From: Chryseosolibacter sp964551035
Lineage (GTDB): Bacteria > Bacteroidota > Bacteroidia > Cytophagales > Cyclobacteriaceae
Reading direction: 5' to 3'
Assembly: GCA_964551035.1 (NCBI GenBank)
Contig: CAZKBK010000022.1
Location: 1 to 64,000, forward strand
DNA: 64,000 nt
Shown: in pieces, positions 7,672-17,010 of the stretch
Numbering within the stretch: the stretch's first letter is position 1
How the letters are laid out: each line of letters begins with the position of its first letter
Made by a program: the position numbers and the translations under genes
Notes under the pieces: generated by a model
What the model saw: only the letters and a program-made list of their open reading frames with translations
The model's database searches: none
Told to the model about the DNA's origin: nothing

Positions 7672-9923
7672 GGTTGCAGTTTCCGGATGAATACACTGTC
7701 GAGGGGATGTACACTTCGGCGTCCGGCGCCCGGCGATGGGGATTCCCTGGGAATCGCTTTCCAGAAGGCCGAGCGAATCGCCAACAGGTGATGTCTGGTC
7801 AGGGCCGGATCGGCTCCCTCCGACGACGTCACGGCCTTGATCTGCGACAGCGTTTCGAGATACATGCCCGGTTTTTGCAGCGCCAGTTCCGCGAGTTCTT
7901 GTCCGGCTTGCAGCAACAGCCTGTTCTCCATTTCGTCCATGCGGGTTGCCGAATCTTTGATCTTTTCTTCGATAACGACAAGTGCGCGGCGAAGTGCGGG
8001 AAATGGTTCCTCGTCGATCGTCTCCGTGAGCGCGCGGGTATGTCCGACCTCGGATAGGTCCCCGGTGAGCCGTTTGTCCTCCTTAAGGGGCGGTGCGTCA
8101 AATCCGGTCTTGTGCACATAAATGCGCGAGTCGTTGCTGATTTCCTTGAGCAGTTTCAATGCCTGGTATTGATAGGGCAACGACTTCCCGGGATCGAACA
8201 TCCGTAAATGGAGCTCGGCATCCCACATCACCGTGAGCGCGGCCTTCAGCTTTGCCCGGATGCTTTGTGAAAAAAAGGTTGCCTCTTCGGGGTCGTCGTG
8301 TACATGCTTATAGGCTTCCCAGGGTTCTTCCTCTTCGTCGCCGGGTGCGTGATCGTGATCTTCGAGGGGATGATCTTGCGCGGGGACAAGGTTGTGTTCA
8401 TTGTCGCCGTCATGGTCGTGGCGATATCCAGCGGTGGGATCGTCGACTTGTTCCCCACTGTCGTCGTGTTCGTGCGCACTGCCTTGGTCGGCCTGCCCGA
8501 TGGCCGACTCGAATTCCTCGCCGAGAAATTGTCCGTACCTCAAACGCAGGACTTTCTGGTCGTAGCCGAGTTCATTGGATCGTGCGTTGAATTCGGCTTC
8601 GCTGATGTTCTTCCGCTCGCGCAGCAGTTTTTCTGAATCGATGATGATCTGACGCTGGCTGCGGAAGTACTCCGGCATGAGGTCGACACCCAGGCTGCCA
8701 TCGACGCTGAGGCTTTGCCTGGCCGTGTCCGCCAACTGTATAAAAAAGGTTTCAGAACGTGCGCGGTTCGGGTTGGGGGCCTTGTTGTCAAAGGCTTCAA
8801 CATAAAAGTACAGCTCGTCGCCGGGTTCCAGCCCGAGTGTCGCCAGGTCGAGGGTGAGCGAAGCGTTGACCTTCCTTCCGGAAATTTTTCGCGGTGATGA
8901 AAATTTGATTTTTTCCTCCCGAAACTTGACCGATTCGCCGCTGCCTTTGCTTACCGTGGCAACGATCCAGGCGTCGCGCACACCATAGTCGTCGGTCATG
9001 TGTGCCTTCACGCCGATCTGTTTGCTTTCGCCTTCGGTAATTTGTACAAATTTGGATGGATCGGTGATAAGGATCTCCGGGGTGCGATCAGCGACGATGC
9101 CCAGCCGGTAATAGTCGGAACGCTCGTCTTCATGATCTTTCGATTTCCAACCGAGCTGATACAGGCTTGAATAGTCGATTCTTTTCCGGGTGTGAAATTT
9201 CTGATGGTGGTCTTTCAGGGGAAGAGAATCCGTCCCTGTAAACACCAGCCAGGCGGAGGCGGGCTTTTTCGAGAATGAGACCTCCCAGCGGAGGCGGCTT
9301 CCTTCGGGGACATCAACGTTAGGGTTGGTGGTGGACCATGATTTCAGACCGGTGTAAGCGGGTGGTGTGATGTTGACGGCGATGGTGTCGACGCCGATCG
9401 GTAGGGGCGGTGTTGTTTCGCTGACGGTGGTTTCACGGGTATCTTCATCAACGGCTCTGGCGGAATCCTCTCGGCTGAAAGAATTTGCCGCGATGGCCAA
9501 CGCGAGGGCTGCCATCAGCGCAGCGATCGCTCTCCCTGCGTGATGAGGAAAACGGATGGTGGGGTAGAGTTCGCTAAAGCGTCGCGCAACCTTGTTTCTT
9601 TGAATGCGTTGCAACGTCGTGAGTACCTCGGGCGTGGCCAACACGAGGTCAGCGCTCTCCTCCAGTTCCGGGTATCGCCTGTTGAGGAAGCGAACGATGT
9701 TGGTGTCTTTAATTCGGTTTAGTCCGAGGAATAAGATCACGGCTATCGATGTCGCGAGACCTGCAATCGCGGGAATGACGCGCACGTGGTCCGGATCGGC
9801 CAGCGTGGATATCGCAAAAGCGAAAGCAAAGCCCGACAAGCCCGCGAGGATCACTTCGGGCGACCGCGTGAGCAAGTACCTTCGCTTCAACTTCCTGATA
9901 GGGTTCGGCGCCTCCTCCATCAT
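7668..9923 (-). CDS. DUF4175-like membrane protein, His/Asp-rich insert
   Basis: About 751 residues. Two membrane helices lie near the N-terminus (GLSGFAFAFAISTL and GLATSIAVILFLG) and another near residue 140 (AALMAALALAIA), followed by a long extracytoplasmic region with beta-rich and coiled segments, as in DUF4175 proteins of Bacteroidota. Residues about 478-546 hold a His/Asp/Glu-rich stretch (HEHDD, RHDHDGDNEH, DHDHAPGDEEEE). The ATG at 9923 overlaps the BatA stop (ATGA), which fixes the start better than the ATG at 9947. It belongs to the MoxR-DUF58-BatA operon and is probably a structural partner of the BatA-like protein. Confidence 0.8.
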   Translation of the reverse strand: MMEEAPNPIRKLKRRYLLTRSPEVILAGLSGFAFAFAISTLADPDHVRVIPAIAGLATSIAVILFLGLNRIKDTNIVRFLNRRYPELEESADLVLATPEVLTTLQRIQRNKVARRFSELYPTIRFPHHAGRAIAALMAALALAIAANSFSREDSARAVDEDTRETTVSETTPPLPIGVDTIAVNITPPAYTGLKSWSTTNPNVDVPEGSRLRWEVSFSKKPASAWLVFTGTDSLPLKDHHQKFHTRKRIDYSSLYQLGWKSKDHEDERSDYYRLGIVADRTPEILITDPSKFVQITEGESKQIGVKAHMTDDYGVRDAWIVATVSKGSGESVKFREEKIKFSSPRKISGRKVNASLTLDLATLGLEPGDELYFYVEAFDNKAPNPNRARSETFFIQLADTARQSLSVDGSLGVDLMPEYFRSQRQIIIDSEKLLRERKNISEAEFNARSNELGYDQKVLRLRYGQFLGEEFESAIGQADQGSAHEHDDSGEQVDDPTAGYRHDHDGDNEHNLVPAQDHPLEDHDHAPGDEEEEPWEAYKHVHDDPEEATFFSQSIRAKLKAALTVMWDAELHLRMFDPGKSLPYQYQALKLLKEISNDSRIYVHKTGFDAPPLKEDKRLTGDLSEVGHTRALTETIDEEPFPALRRALVVIEEKIKDSATRMDEMENRLLLQAGQELAELALQKPGMYLETLSQIKAVTSSEGADPALTRHHLLAIRSAFWKAIPRESPSPGAGRRSVHPLDSVFIRKLQP

Positions 9924-11137
9924 TGATTCCTTTTGTATGCGAGCCAACGCTCTGTCAGTAGAATGACCAACAACAAGGCAAGCAGAAACGGTTCATCGCT
10001 GCCGCCGCCTGCTTCGTTGACCACCACCGTCGCCGGCAATGGCGACCAGGTGCTTGTTTCGTGGAGAACCCGTTTATCATCCTTAAACCCCTCCATCTCC
10101 GGAAGGAGAATTCGCCCAAGCAAAACCGGAAGGTGTGACCTTAAGGCGACATCCCGGTTGAGCCGCTGCGTAAGGAGCCACAAGGCACCCGGAGGTTTCC
10201 GGCAGGTAGGGGCTGCAGCCGCCGCGTGAACGAGGACCGACGCTTGAGGACACGGCACGTAAACGACGAGCGAGTCCGCAGGAGGCGCTGGCTCGCTTGA
10301 CAACCAAACCACCCAGCCCGCGGATTCGGGCGACCACTCCGTTGTTGTCTGTGTCTTTAAGTCAATCGGATGCGGTGTCGCGGATTGCAACGCCTCGACC
10401 GATGCGCGGACAACTCGTGCGTCGTAGGCAAATTCACGGTCAGAAAAGATGGATACGCGAACGCTGTCGGCCACCACTGCCGCCGGCGTGTTATTCTTTA
10501 CCGTTTCGAAACGGGTGCCCTCGGGTGACGAAGATACCCTTCTTGACCACGTTGTTCCGTCAGGTGCTCCGAGACGCCAGGCCTCGGCCGTAAGGCTATC
10601 GGGCGCTGCCGGGATCCATTTCACATGCCCGGGCAGGGGAATACGTTTTCCATGGAAGCGATCGAGATAGTTGTAGGATAACACAACCGCCGAGTCTATC
10701 GGTAGGGCACTCAGCGCTTCGACCAACGCCCAGTAGCTTCCCCGTGAGGGGGAAGGTTCATCGATTGATGGAAAGCCGCGCGCAAGCCGTCGTGGCTCGA
10801 ATCCGTCGCGAACAAGGCTGTCCACAAGGTTGGAAAATCGCTGATCCTTCTCGATGCCGCTTTCAATGAGAAGCCAGCGATCCCTGGGCTTTTCGACAAG
10901 TCCGCTTTCGAATCCTGCCAGCAACGCTACAAAAAGCAGGATGAGCAAACACCGCAATGCCAGCAGCGCTATTTCGTTGAGCCGGATATGCCGGAAACGT
11001 GCCGTGGGAGCCTCCCGCAGGTGGCGTGTACTACCGAGCGGGATTGTCTTGCCCTCCTTCCTGCTGAGCAGGTGGATGGCGACCGGAACCGCCATTCCCG
11101 TAAGCCCCCACAACCATATCGGATTTGTAAACAGCAT
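9920..11137 (-). CDS. BatA-like aerotolerance-type membrane protein
   Basis: A 405-residue protein beginning with the characteristic BatA N-terminal module (LFTNPIWLWGLTGMAVPVAIHLLSR), a first helix, a conserved basic loop and a second helix (LALRCLLILLFVALLAG). A long extracytoplasmic domain follows, and a last helix lies near the C-terminus (FLLALLLVILL). No intact MIDAS motif is evident in the middle. The ATG directly abuts the DUF58 stop codon (TGAATG), supporting coupled translation. In this operon type, MoxR ATPases are thought to act on vWA/DUF58 and BatA partners in the envelope; the precise role here is unknown. Confidence 0.85.
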   Translation of the reverse strand: MLFTNPIWLWGLTGMAVPVAIHLLSRKEGKTIPLGSTRHLREAPTARFRHIRLNEIALLALRCLLILLFVALLAGFESGLVEKPRDRWLLIESGIEKDQRFSNLVDSLVRDGFEPRRLARGFPSIDEPSPSRGSYWALVEALSALPIDSAVVLSYNYLDRFHGKRIPLPGHVKWIPAAPDSLTAEAWRLGAPDGTTWSRRVSSSPEGTRFETVKNNTPAAVVADSVRVSIFSDREFAYDARVVRASVEALQSATPHPIDLKTQTTTEWSPESAGWVVWLSSEPAPPADSLVVYVPCPQASVLVHAAAAAPTCRKPPGALWLLTQRLNRDVALRSHLPVLLGRILLPEMEGFKDDKRVLHETSTWSPLPATVVVNEAGGGSDEPFLLALLLVILLTERWLAYKRNQ

Positions 11138-12031
11138 TCAGCCCCGGAATTTTGTTCGTGCCTTGAGGAAATTTCTGAGCGCGTCGTCAATGGGCGAGCC
11201 CATTGAAACGGAATGGTAGTGGATTGATTTTTCGAGGAGCGCCAGCCTCATATTGTTGATCCATTCCTGCATGCGTCTCTCGTAGTCATGCCGTTGTGTT
11301 CGCGTATCCACCTTTACCGTTGCGCCGGTTTCGAGATCCCGGAAGGAAAATGTGCCATCCCAACCGAGCGAAAGTTCCTTTTCTCCCATTAGATGAAGGA
11401 CGACCACTTCATTCCGGCTTGTTTTTAGTCGGGAAATAAATTTCAACAAGTCGCCGTCATCGTCATACAGGTCACTGATAAAGATGATCATTTCCTTGCC
11501 GTGGTGGTCGAAGAGTTGTTCAATACCGGTTTTTTTCCACCTGCTTTCCGCCTTTGCTTCCACCAGGGCATGGAGGAACCGCATGAATTGTTGTTGTTCA
11601 AACCTCGGCCGCACCGTGGTTACCACGCGGTCGTTGACCATAAACAATCCGTACGTGTCACCCTGTGTCCTGGCCAGGTGGGCAAGCGCGGCTGCGATCA
11701 CACGTGCGACCTGGAGCTTCGATAGGCCATCTTCCTCATACGCCATGGAATGGCTCGCGTCGACCATGAACTTTACCGTGATGTTGGTTTCGATCTCTGC
11801 TTGCTTGATAAAATAGCGCTCCGACCGTGCGTACATTTTCCAATCGAGTTGCCGCAGATCGTCGCCGGCCTCGTAGTTCCTGTATTGACTGAATTCCTGC
11901 CCCACGCCCACGGAGTGGCTTTTGTTTGCCCCGCTCATGAATCCCTGTACAACGATGCGCGCGACCAGTTCCAGTCCGTTGACACTGTTGAGAATTTCCG
12001 GTTTGAGCAAGTCTCTGATGCGCGCGTCCAT
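11138..12031 (-). CDS. DUF58 (vWA-like) protein
   Basis: A 297-residue cytoplasmic DUF58 protein. The family signature EFSQYRNYEAGDDLRQLDW is clear near residues 45-65, and a DASHSM motif (DxSxS-like MIDAS) near residue 92 points to a von Willebrand A fold that binds a divalent metal. No membrane helix is visible. It lies 26 bases downstream of the MoxR ATPase gene and directly before the BatA-like gene. MoxR-DUF58 pairs are regarded as AAA+ chaperone plus vWA substrate or adaptor modules. Confidence 0.92.
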   Translation of the reverse strand: MDARIRDLLKPEILNSVNGLELVARIVVQGFMSGANKSHSVGVGQEFSQYRNYEAGDDLRQLDWKMYARSERYFIKQAEIETNITVKFMVDASHSMAYEEDGLSKLQVARVIAAALAHLARTQGDTYGLFMVNDRVVTTVRPRFEQQQFMRFLHALVEAKAESRWKKTGIEQLFDHHGKEMIIFISDLYDDDGDLLKFISRLKTSRNEVVVLHLMGEKELSLGWDGTFSFRDLETGATVKVDTRTQRHDYERRMQEWINNMRLALLEKSIHYHSVSMGSPIDDALRNFLKARTKFRG

Positions 12032-12057
12032 CGTGGAGAGAACTTCAGGGATATTTG

Positions 12058-13041
12058 TTATTCCAGGAGGTGACGGGTGACATCATCAGGGTTGATGCCT
12101 TCGGCTTCCGCTTTGAAATTCATAAGAATACGGTGGCGGAGCACGGGGAACGCGGCAGCACGGATGTCGTCTTTCGTTACCGCGAAGCGATTTTGAAGCA
12201 GCGCGCTTGCTTTGGCCGCCAGGATCATCGCCTGGCCCGCCCGTGGCCCCGCTCCCCATCGGACGAAGTCCCGGACCATGGCGTTGGCGGTGCCTCCGGG
12301 GCGCGTTTGTCGTACCAGGTCGCTCACCATCCCGATCAAGTCAGCGTTGATGTGCACCTCCCGCACAAGGCGTTGTGCTTCCCTGATTCTCTCGCCATCA
12401 ATAACTTTCTCGATGGAAACCGATCTCCGGCCGGTGGTTGCTTCCAGTACGGTTCGCTCCTCGTCGGCAGTGGGATAGTTGATGCGAATGTACAGCAGGA
12501 AGCGATCGAGTTGTGCCTCCGGAAGGGGAAACGTTCCCGCCTGCTCGATGGGATTTTGTGTTGCGAGGATGAAGAAGGGACGATCCAGTGCATACGTTTC
12601 ACCCGCGTAAGTGACCTCGAACTCCTGCATGGCTTCGAGTAAAGCGGACTGCGTTTTTGGCGACGTCCTGTTGATCTCATCGGCGAGAATAATGTTTGAA
12701 AAGATCGGTCCCTGGTTGAATTTGAAAAAGCGTTTACCTGTCGTGTGGTCTTCTTCAAGGATTTCTGTTCCGATGATATCTGATGGCATCAGGTCGGGTG
12801 TGAACTGAATTCTTCGAAAGCGCAGGTCGATGGCTTCGGCCAGCGTTCGGATCATCAGCGTCTTGGCGAGGCCCGGCACACCCTCCAGCAATGCGTGGCC
12901 ACCGGCAAGAAACGCGATCAGCAGTTGATCAATGGTCTCTTCCTGGCCGATGATTACTTTCCGGATCTCGTTCTTTAACGCCTGCACCCTGCTAATGGTG
13001 TCCCGGACCGAGGCTTCTTCAATTTTCAAATCTTCCGTCAT
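12058..13041 (-). CDS. MoxR family AAA+ ATPase
   Basis: A 327-residue AAA+ ATPase, standard MoxR length. Visible elements are Walker A GVPGLAKT, Walker B with LADEINRTSPKTQSALLEAM, sensor 1 ATQNPIEQAG and the following FPLPEAQLDRFLLY, and the C-terminal lid domain. MoxR proteins are thought to act as chaperones that mature or remodel vWA-containing complexes in the cytoplasm. It is the second gene of a six-gene operon whose later members encode DUF58, BatA-like, DUF4175 and GATase-like proteins. Start ATG at 13041. Confidence 0.95.
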   Translation of the reverse strand: MTEDLKIEEASVRDTISRVQALKNEIRKVIIGQEETIDQLLIAFLAGGHALLEGVPGLAKTLMIRTLAEAIDLRFRRIQFTPDLMPSDIIGTEILEEDHTTGKRFFKFNQGPIFSNIILADEINRTSPKTQSALLEAMQEFEVTYAGETYALDRPFFILATQNPIEQAGTFPLPEAQLDRFLLYIRINYPTADEERTVLEATTGRRSVSIEKVIDGERIREAQRLVREVHINADLIGMVSDLVRQTRPGGTANAMVRDFVRWGAGPRAGQAMILAAKASALLQNRFAVTKDDIRAAAFPVLRHRILMNFKAEAEGINPDDVTRHLLE

Positions 13042-13113
13042 ACTCAGGTTGATAAGGTTGACGTGTGCCCACGCTTTTTCGATAAGATGATGTCATTACC
13101 CCCAGCGCTTTCC

Positions 13114-13737
13114 TCACCGCATCAACGCGTACATTACAATATTCACACTAAACCTCGTATTGTCAATTCGATAAAATCGTTTATTTCTGAAATCGTAATC
13201 CCATTCGCACCCGTAGTCCTTGTTGCTGTACAGCACCCCGACCTTGCCGTCGATGGCGATGGCTTTCAGGTAATCGTGTACGATGTCGTCACCCCATCCG
13301 TTCAGTTCCTGTGACGTCGTCGGCGGACCGTCAAAAGTAAAGAAGGTCGAGTAGATCGTGTGGTCGTTCGGAATTTTTCTCAGCGCATTGGCGCCGAATA
13401 TTCGTTCCATTTGTGACTCAAAAGACTTCGCAAACAAGCCATCGATGTCGTGGTTGCAGTCGTCAACAAAAACGAACCCTCCGTTTCGTACATACGTTTC
13501 AAAGTTCTCCCGTTCCTTTGCAGTGAACTCCACCAGCTTGTGGCCGCTGAGGTAACAGAAGGGACAACGAAAGATCTCCTCACTGCTCAGCGGTACGATA
13601 TTCTCCTCCAGGTCGACCGCGAGCGTTGTATACTCAATGAGGCTGTTAAGTACATTCGACGGCATGCGCTGGTCGACGTCCCAATCGCCCGACTCGTATT
13701 GAAGACGCGTGAAAAAGAACCTGTTATCCACCGCCAT
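13114..13737 (-). CDS. DUF4159 domain-containing protein
   Basis: A 207-residue protein of the DUF4159 family. Motifs typical of it are RLQYESGDWDVD near the start, a FCYLSGHKLVEF segment, and GGFVFVDDCNH, which look like a class I GATase-like fold without its catalytic Cys. No signal peptide is apparent in this version. It is the first gene of the MoxR operon, 72 bases upstream of the MoxR gene. DUF4159 proteins recur in MoxR/DUF58/BatA clusters; activity is unknown. Confidence 0.85.
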   Translation of the reverse strand: MAVDNRFFFTRLQYESGDWDVDQRMPSNVLNSLIEYTTLAVDLEENIVPLSSEEIFRCPFCYLSGHKLVEFTAKERENFETYVRNGGFVFVDDCNHDIDGLFAKSFESQMERIFGANALRKIPNDHTIYSTFFTFDGPPTTSQELNGWGDDIVHDYLKAIAIDGKVGVLYSNKDYGCEWDYDFRNKRFYRIDNTRFSVNIVMYALMR

Positions 13738-14001
13738 GACGCAATTTCCCCTTTCCGGGTAAATCTACTGAAATGAATTATACGAACGGAGGAATCGGAC
13801 GGGAGGCTGGAATCCGGCCCTTGCGATGCCTTCGTTAACGCAAAGAAAAATCCCTGATTGGGGTCAGGGATTTTGATCCAATGTCGTTTACTTATGCTTT
13901 CCCGCGACCGGCGGCTCCCTGCCTTCAGCTTTGATCAGATTGGAAAGGGAGTCCTCGCGGAGGCAAGTACATCAGAGTAAACAACATTTCAATTCGGCCT
14001 G
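13738..14001. other. Intergenic region between MoxR and TldD operons
   Basis: No gene is seen. It contains the terminator of the tldD-pmbA cluster (13844-13875) and should hold the promoter of the DUF4159-MoxR operon, for which I found no clear consensus match. Confidence 0.4.
13844..13875 (-). terminator. Intrinsic terminator after pmbA-like gene
   Basis: An inverted repeat aaaatccctg...cagggatttt (13847-13874, loop of about 8 bases) is followed, reading leftward, by a further T-rich run. It lies about 130 bases past the stop of the PmbA-like gene and is well placed to end that transcript. A-runs on the other side make it partly bidirectional. Confidence 0.75.
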
Positions 14002-15327
14002 CTACACTGCGTCTGAAAGGCTTGTGAACGTGAAGTCCCGTATTTTCATGTACGGAATCAGTGATCCCCCGCCTCCGCCAACGCGTACTTGTTTACCAAG
14101 AGCCTCAAGGTTATTCAACATAATGACCGGGCTTTCATTAAAGCGGAAATTCTTGATCGGATGCTTGATCACGCCATTTTCAATGTAGAAAGTTCCGTCT
14201 CGGGTAAGGCCGGTGTACAGCAAGGTTTGCGGATCAACGGCGCGAATGTACCAAAACCGGGTGACGAGGATTCCTTTCCTGGTATCCTTGATGAGATCCT
14301 CCAGGCTGGCGTTGCCGCCATCCATAATGCGGTTGCCGGGGAAGGGCACGGGTTCGACACCCTTTTGCGATGCCCAGTACCGGTCGTAGAAGAGGTTCTT
14401 GACCACGCCGCCGCGGATCAGGTCCATTTTCTTCCGCGGCAAACCGTTACCAGTCCATGGTGAAGCGGGAACTTCTTCATGCTGCGGATCCGTGTAAATG
14501 TTTACCCGCTCGTCGACAATCTTCTCGCCGAGTTTGGTGCCTCCTCCTTTTTTGGAGAGATAGCTTCGCCCTTCATCGGCGGTGCGGGCGTTCATGCCGA
14601 ACATCATCAGACCAATAAGGTTGCCGGCGGCCTCGGGCTCAAGGATAACGGTGTATTTACCGGGCTCGATGGCTTTGGCGTTCTGGGACATCAGCGCCTT
14701 GTCAATGGCAATGCGGGAGGCTTCGGCGGTGTCGAGTTTGCTGACGTCGGTGAGGTCACGACTTGCCCACCCCGACCCCGTGCCATCGTTGGTACGCATG
14801 GTGACGGTAAAGTCAACGCCCGTAGCGGCGTTATAGGCAAACAAGCCTTTGCTGTTCATCATTGACGCAAACCCGCGTGAATCTTCAAGATAGCCCGCAG
14901 CGGTGATCTCTTTTGCGACGGCGGGTTCAATGCTGTTGGCAGCCGCCTGCGCGCGGTACTCGGGCGTGATCTTCGCGGTTGCATCCGACCACGTTTTGGA
15001 AGGACCGTATTCCTGCGGAGGAAGGGGCTCCATAAACTCCGGGTTTTCAGGGGCAAGCTGCGCGAGTTCTTCAGCGCGTCTCACGACTTTTTCGAGCGAG
15101 GCATCATCGAATTCGTTGATCGTCGCCGTCCCGGCCTTTTTTCCGAAATAGGATTGGACAACCAGATTTACGTTGCTGTCTTCGCCCGATGTGGAGACGC
15201 TGTTTCGCGCATAACGGATGTTTCCGTTCTCGGCGCCGTTCATATTCACCTCACATCCGTCAGCCTTGGAAAAGCCGACGACCTTCTCCAGTATTGTTTT
15301 TGCTTCTTCTTTTGAAAGTATTGCCAT
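14002..15327 (-). CDS. PmbA/TldE-like metallopeptidase family protein
   Basis: A 441-residue member of the TldD/PmbA (U62) family. The N-terminal beta-alpha domain (residues 1-120) and the C-terminal domain with YTGLTRDGTFYIENG and KNFRFNESP are typical. It lacks the HExxxH zinc motif, as expected for the PmbA/TldE partner. TldD-TldE heterodimers are peptidases that process antitoxins or microcin-type peptides in other bacteria; the substrate here is unknown. It is the last gene of a cluster with two TldD paralogues and, unlike them, has no signal-like leader. A terminator follows. Confidence 0.92.
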   Translation of the reverse strand: MAILSKEEAKTILEKVVGFSKADGCEVNMNGAENGNIRYARNSVSTSGEDSNVNLVVQSYFGKKAGTATINEFDDASLEKVVRRAEELAQLAPENPEFMEPLPPQEYGPSKTWSDATAKITPEYRAQAAANSIEPAVAKEITAAGYLEDSRGFASMMNSKGLFAYNAATGVDFTVTMRTNDGTGSGWASRDLTDVSKLDTAEASRIAIDKALMSQNAKAIEPGKYTVILEPEAAGNLIGLMMFGMNARTADEGRSYLSKKGGGTKLGEKIVDERVNIYTDPQHEEVPASPWTGNGLPRKKMDLIRGGVVKNLFYDRYWASQKGVEPVPFPGNRIMDGGNASLEDLIKDTRKGILVTRFWYIRAVDPQTLLYTGLTRDGTFYIENGVIKHPIKNFRFNESPVIMLNNLEALGKQVRVGGGGGSLIPYMKIRDFTFTSLSDAV

Positions 15328-15358
15328 GTTCGTGTTGTTTTTAGCGTATGGATTCTAG

Positions 15359-17002
15359 TTAGATGGTTCTGCCTGTGTTGATAACGTTGACACCGTTGAA
15401 TCGCGCCGTCGAGGAGCCGTGAGACACCGCATTCGACTGGCTGGGTTGGCCTTTGCCGTCATTGAAGGCGCCGTTCAGTCGATAGTCCCGATCGTCGCAG
15501 ATCTGCACGCAGGAGTTCCAGAACTCCTGTGTATTGGCCTGATACGCGACGTCTTTCAACATGCCTTCGATCTTGCCGTTGCGGATTTCGAAGAAGAGCA
15601 CGCCCCCAAACTGGAAGTTGTAACGCTGTTGATCGATGGAAAAAGATCCGTCCTTGACGATATAAATGCCCCGTTCCACTCCCGAGATCATTTCTTCGGG
15701 CGTGAGGCGCGCCTTGCCCGGCTGCAGCGACACATTCGGCATGCGCTGGAACTGTACATCGGCCCAGCTTTGCGAATAACAGCATCCGTGCGATTCGTTG
15801 TGACCAATGATGTGCGCCTGGTCGCGGATCGCCTGGTAGTCGACAAGGATACCGTCTTCGATCAAATTCCACGACTTGCACCGGATACCCTCATCGTCGT
15901 ATCCTACGGCACCCAATGAGCCCACCTGCGTCTTATCGGCTACGAAGTTGACGATATCGCTGCCGAACTTGAATTTTTTCGATTCCCATTTGTCGAGCGT
16001 CAGGAAACTCGTTCCCGCATAGTTTGCCTCATACCCGAGCACACGGTCGAGTTCCGTGGGATGCCCTACGGATTCATGGATGGTGAGCCACAGGTGTGAG
16101 GGCTCAAGCACGAGGTCGTACTTGCCCGGCTCTACCGATTTTGCCGAGATCATCTGTTTGGCCTGCTCTGCGGCCATGGTCGCATCCTCCACGATGTCGT
16201 ACGACTTGTTGTACAGAATAATTCCGCCCGGCCCCTGAATTTTATCTTCCGGCCGGCCATCGAGGTATTCGTAACCCATTCCTACAGGAGCGCTGAACGC
16301 CGAACGGTTCTTGAATTGGCCCGACTGCCGGTCGATCACCGCCACATTGAAGGCAGGGAAGGTGCGGTGAACATCCTGGTCGATATATGAACCATCCGTG
16401 GAAGCGAAGTATTTTTGTTCGTTCACCAGGAAGATGATGCTGTTGACAAAGCTCGCACCTTTTTCAACGGCCCTGGCGTTGGCGTTGAGCAGCAAGTCGA
16501 CCTTGTCTTTTATGGAAACCTCGAAGCCGTTTTTGCGGATCGGTGTCTTCCAGGCTACTTCTCCGTGTCCTTTCGTGGGCGCAAGTTTGACGGGTTCCTT
16601 TTGGAACTTGGAATTCGCTGTTGCGATGGCAACGGCTTTTTGCGTTGCTTTCCGGATGCCGTCAGGCGTCACGTCGTTGGTGGCGGCAAATCCCCATGTG
16701 CCCTGCGCGATCACCCGGATGCCGACACCATACGATTCCGTGTTCGCGATATTCTGCACCTTTTGCTCGCGCGTGGCGACGAACTGGTTAAGGTACCGTC
16801 CGATCCTGACGTCGCCGTAAGCGGCGCCCAACGATTTGGCGGTGTTGAGCGCCACATCGGCCAGTGATTTCTTCTCACCCGCATCCATGAGCGGTTCCAG
16901 CATTCGCGCAGGATCGATAGGCCGCGCAAACGCAGGTAGCCCAAGCGTGGCCAGCGCGCCGGCACCAATTCCTGCCTTGTGAATAAAATCTCTTCTTTTC
17001 AT
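15359..17002 (-). CDS. TldD-family metallopeptidase, Tat-like leader (copy 2)
   Basis: 547 residues from the ATG at 17002. The zinc motif HESVGH (HExxxH) is at residues 309-314 in the context LTIHESVGHPTELDR, marking this as the catalytic TldD-type subunit. The first ~27 residues, MKRRDFIHKAGIG followed by a hydrophobic run ending AFA, look like a twin-arginine leader. An upstream in-frame start at 17164 is rejected because it runs into the preceding gene. It is a close paralogue of the gene at 17011-18651, 8 bases upstream, and sits 31 bases before the PmbA-like gene, which may supply the dimer partner. Confidence 0.92.
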   Translation of the reverse strand: MKRRDFIHKAGIGAGALATLGLPAFARPIDPARMLEPLMDAGEKKSLADVALNTAKSLGAAYGDVRIGRYLNQFVATREQKVQNIANTESYGVGIRVIAQGTWGFAATNDVTPDGIRKATQKAVAIATANSKFQKEPVKLAPTKGHGEVAWKTPIRKNGFEVSIKDKVDLLLNANARAVEKGASFVNSIIFLVNEQKYFASTDGSYIDQDVHRTFPAFNVAVIDRQSGQFKNRSAFSAPVGMGYEYLDGRPEDKIQGPGGIILYNKSYDIVEDATMAAEQAKQMISAKSVEPGKYDLVLEPSHLWLTIHESVGHPTELDRVLGYEANYAGTSFLTLDKWESKKFKFGSDIVNFVADKTQVGSLGAVGYDDEGIRCKSWNLIEDGILVDYQAIRDQAHIIGHNESHGCCYSQSWADVQFQRMPNVSLQPGKARLTPEEMISGVERGIYIVKDGSFSIDQQRYNFQFGGVLFFEIRNGKIEGMLKDVAYQANTQEFWNSCVQICDDRDYRLNGAFNDGKGQPSQSNAVSHGSSTARFNGVNVINTGRTI

Positions 17003-17010
17003 AGTGATGG

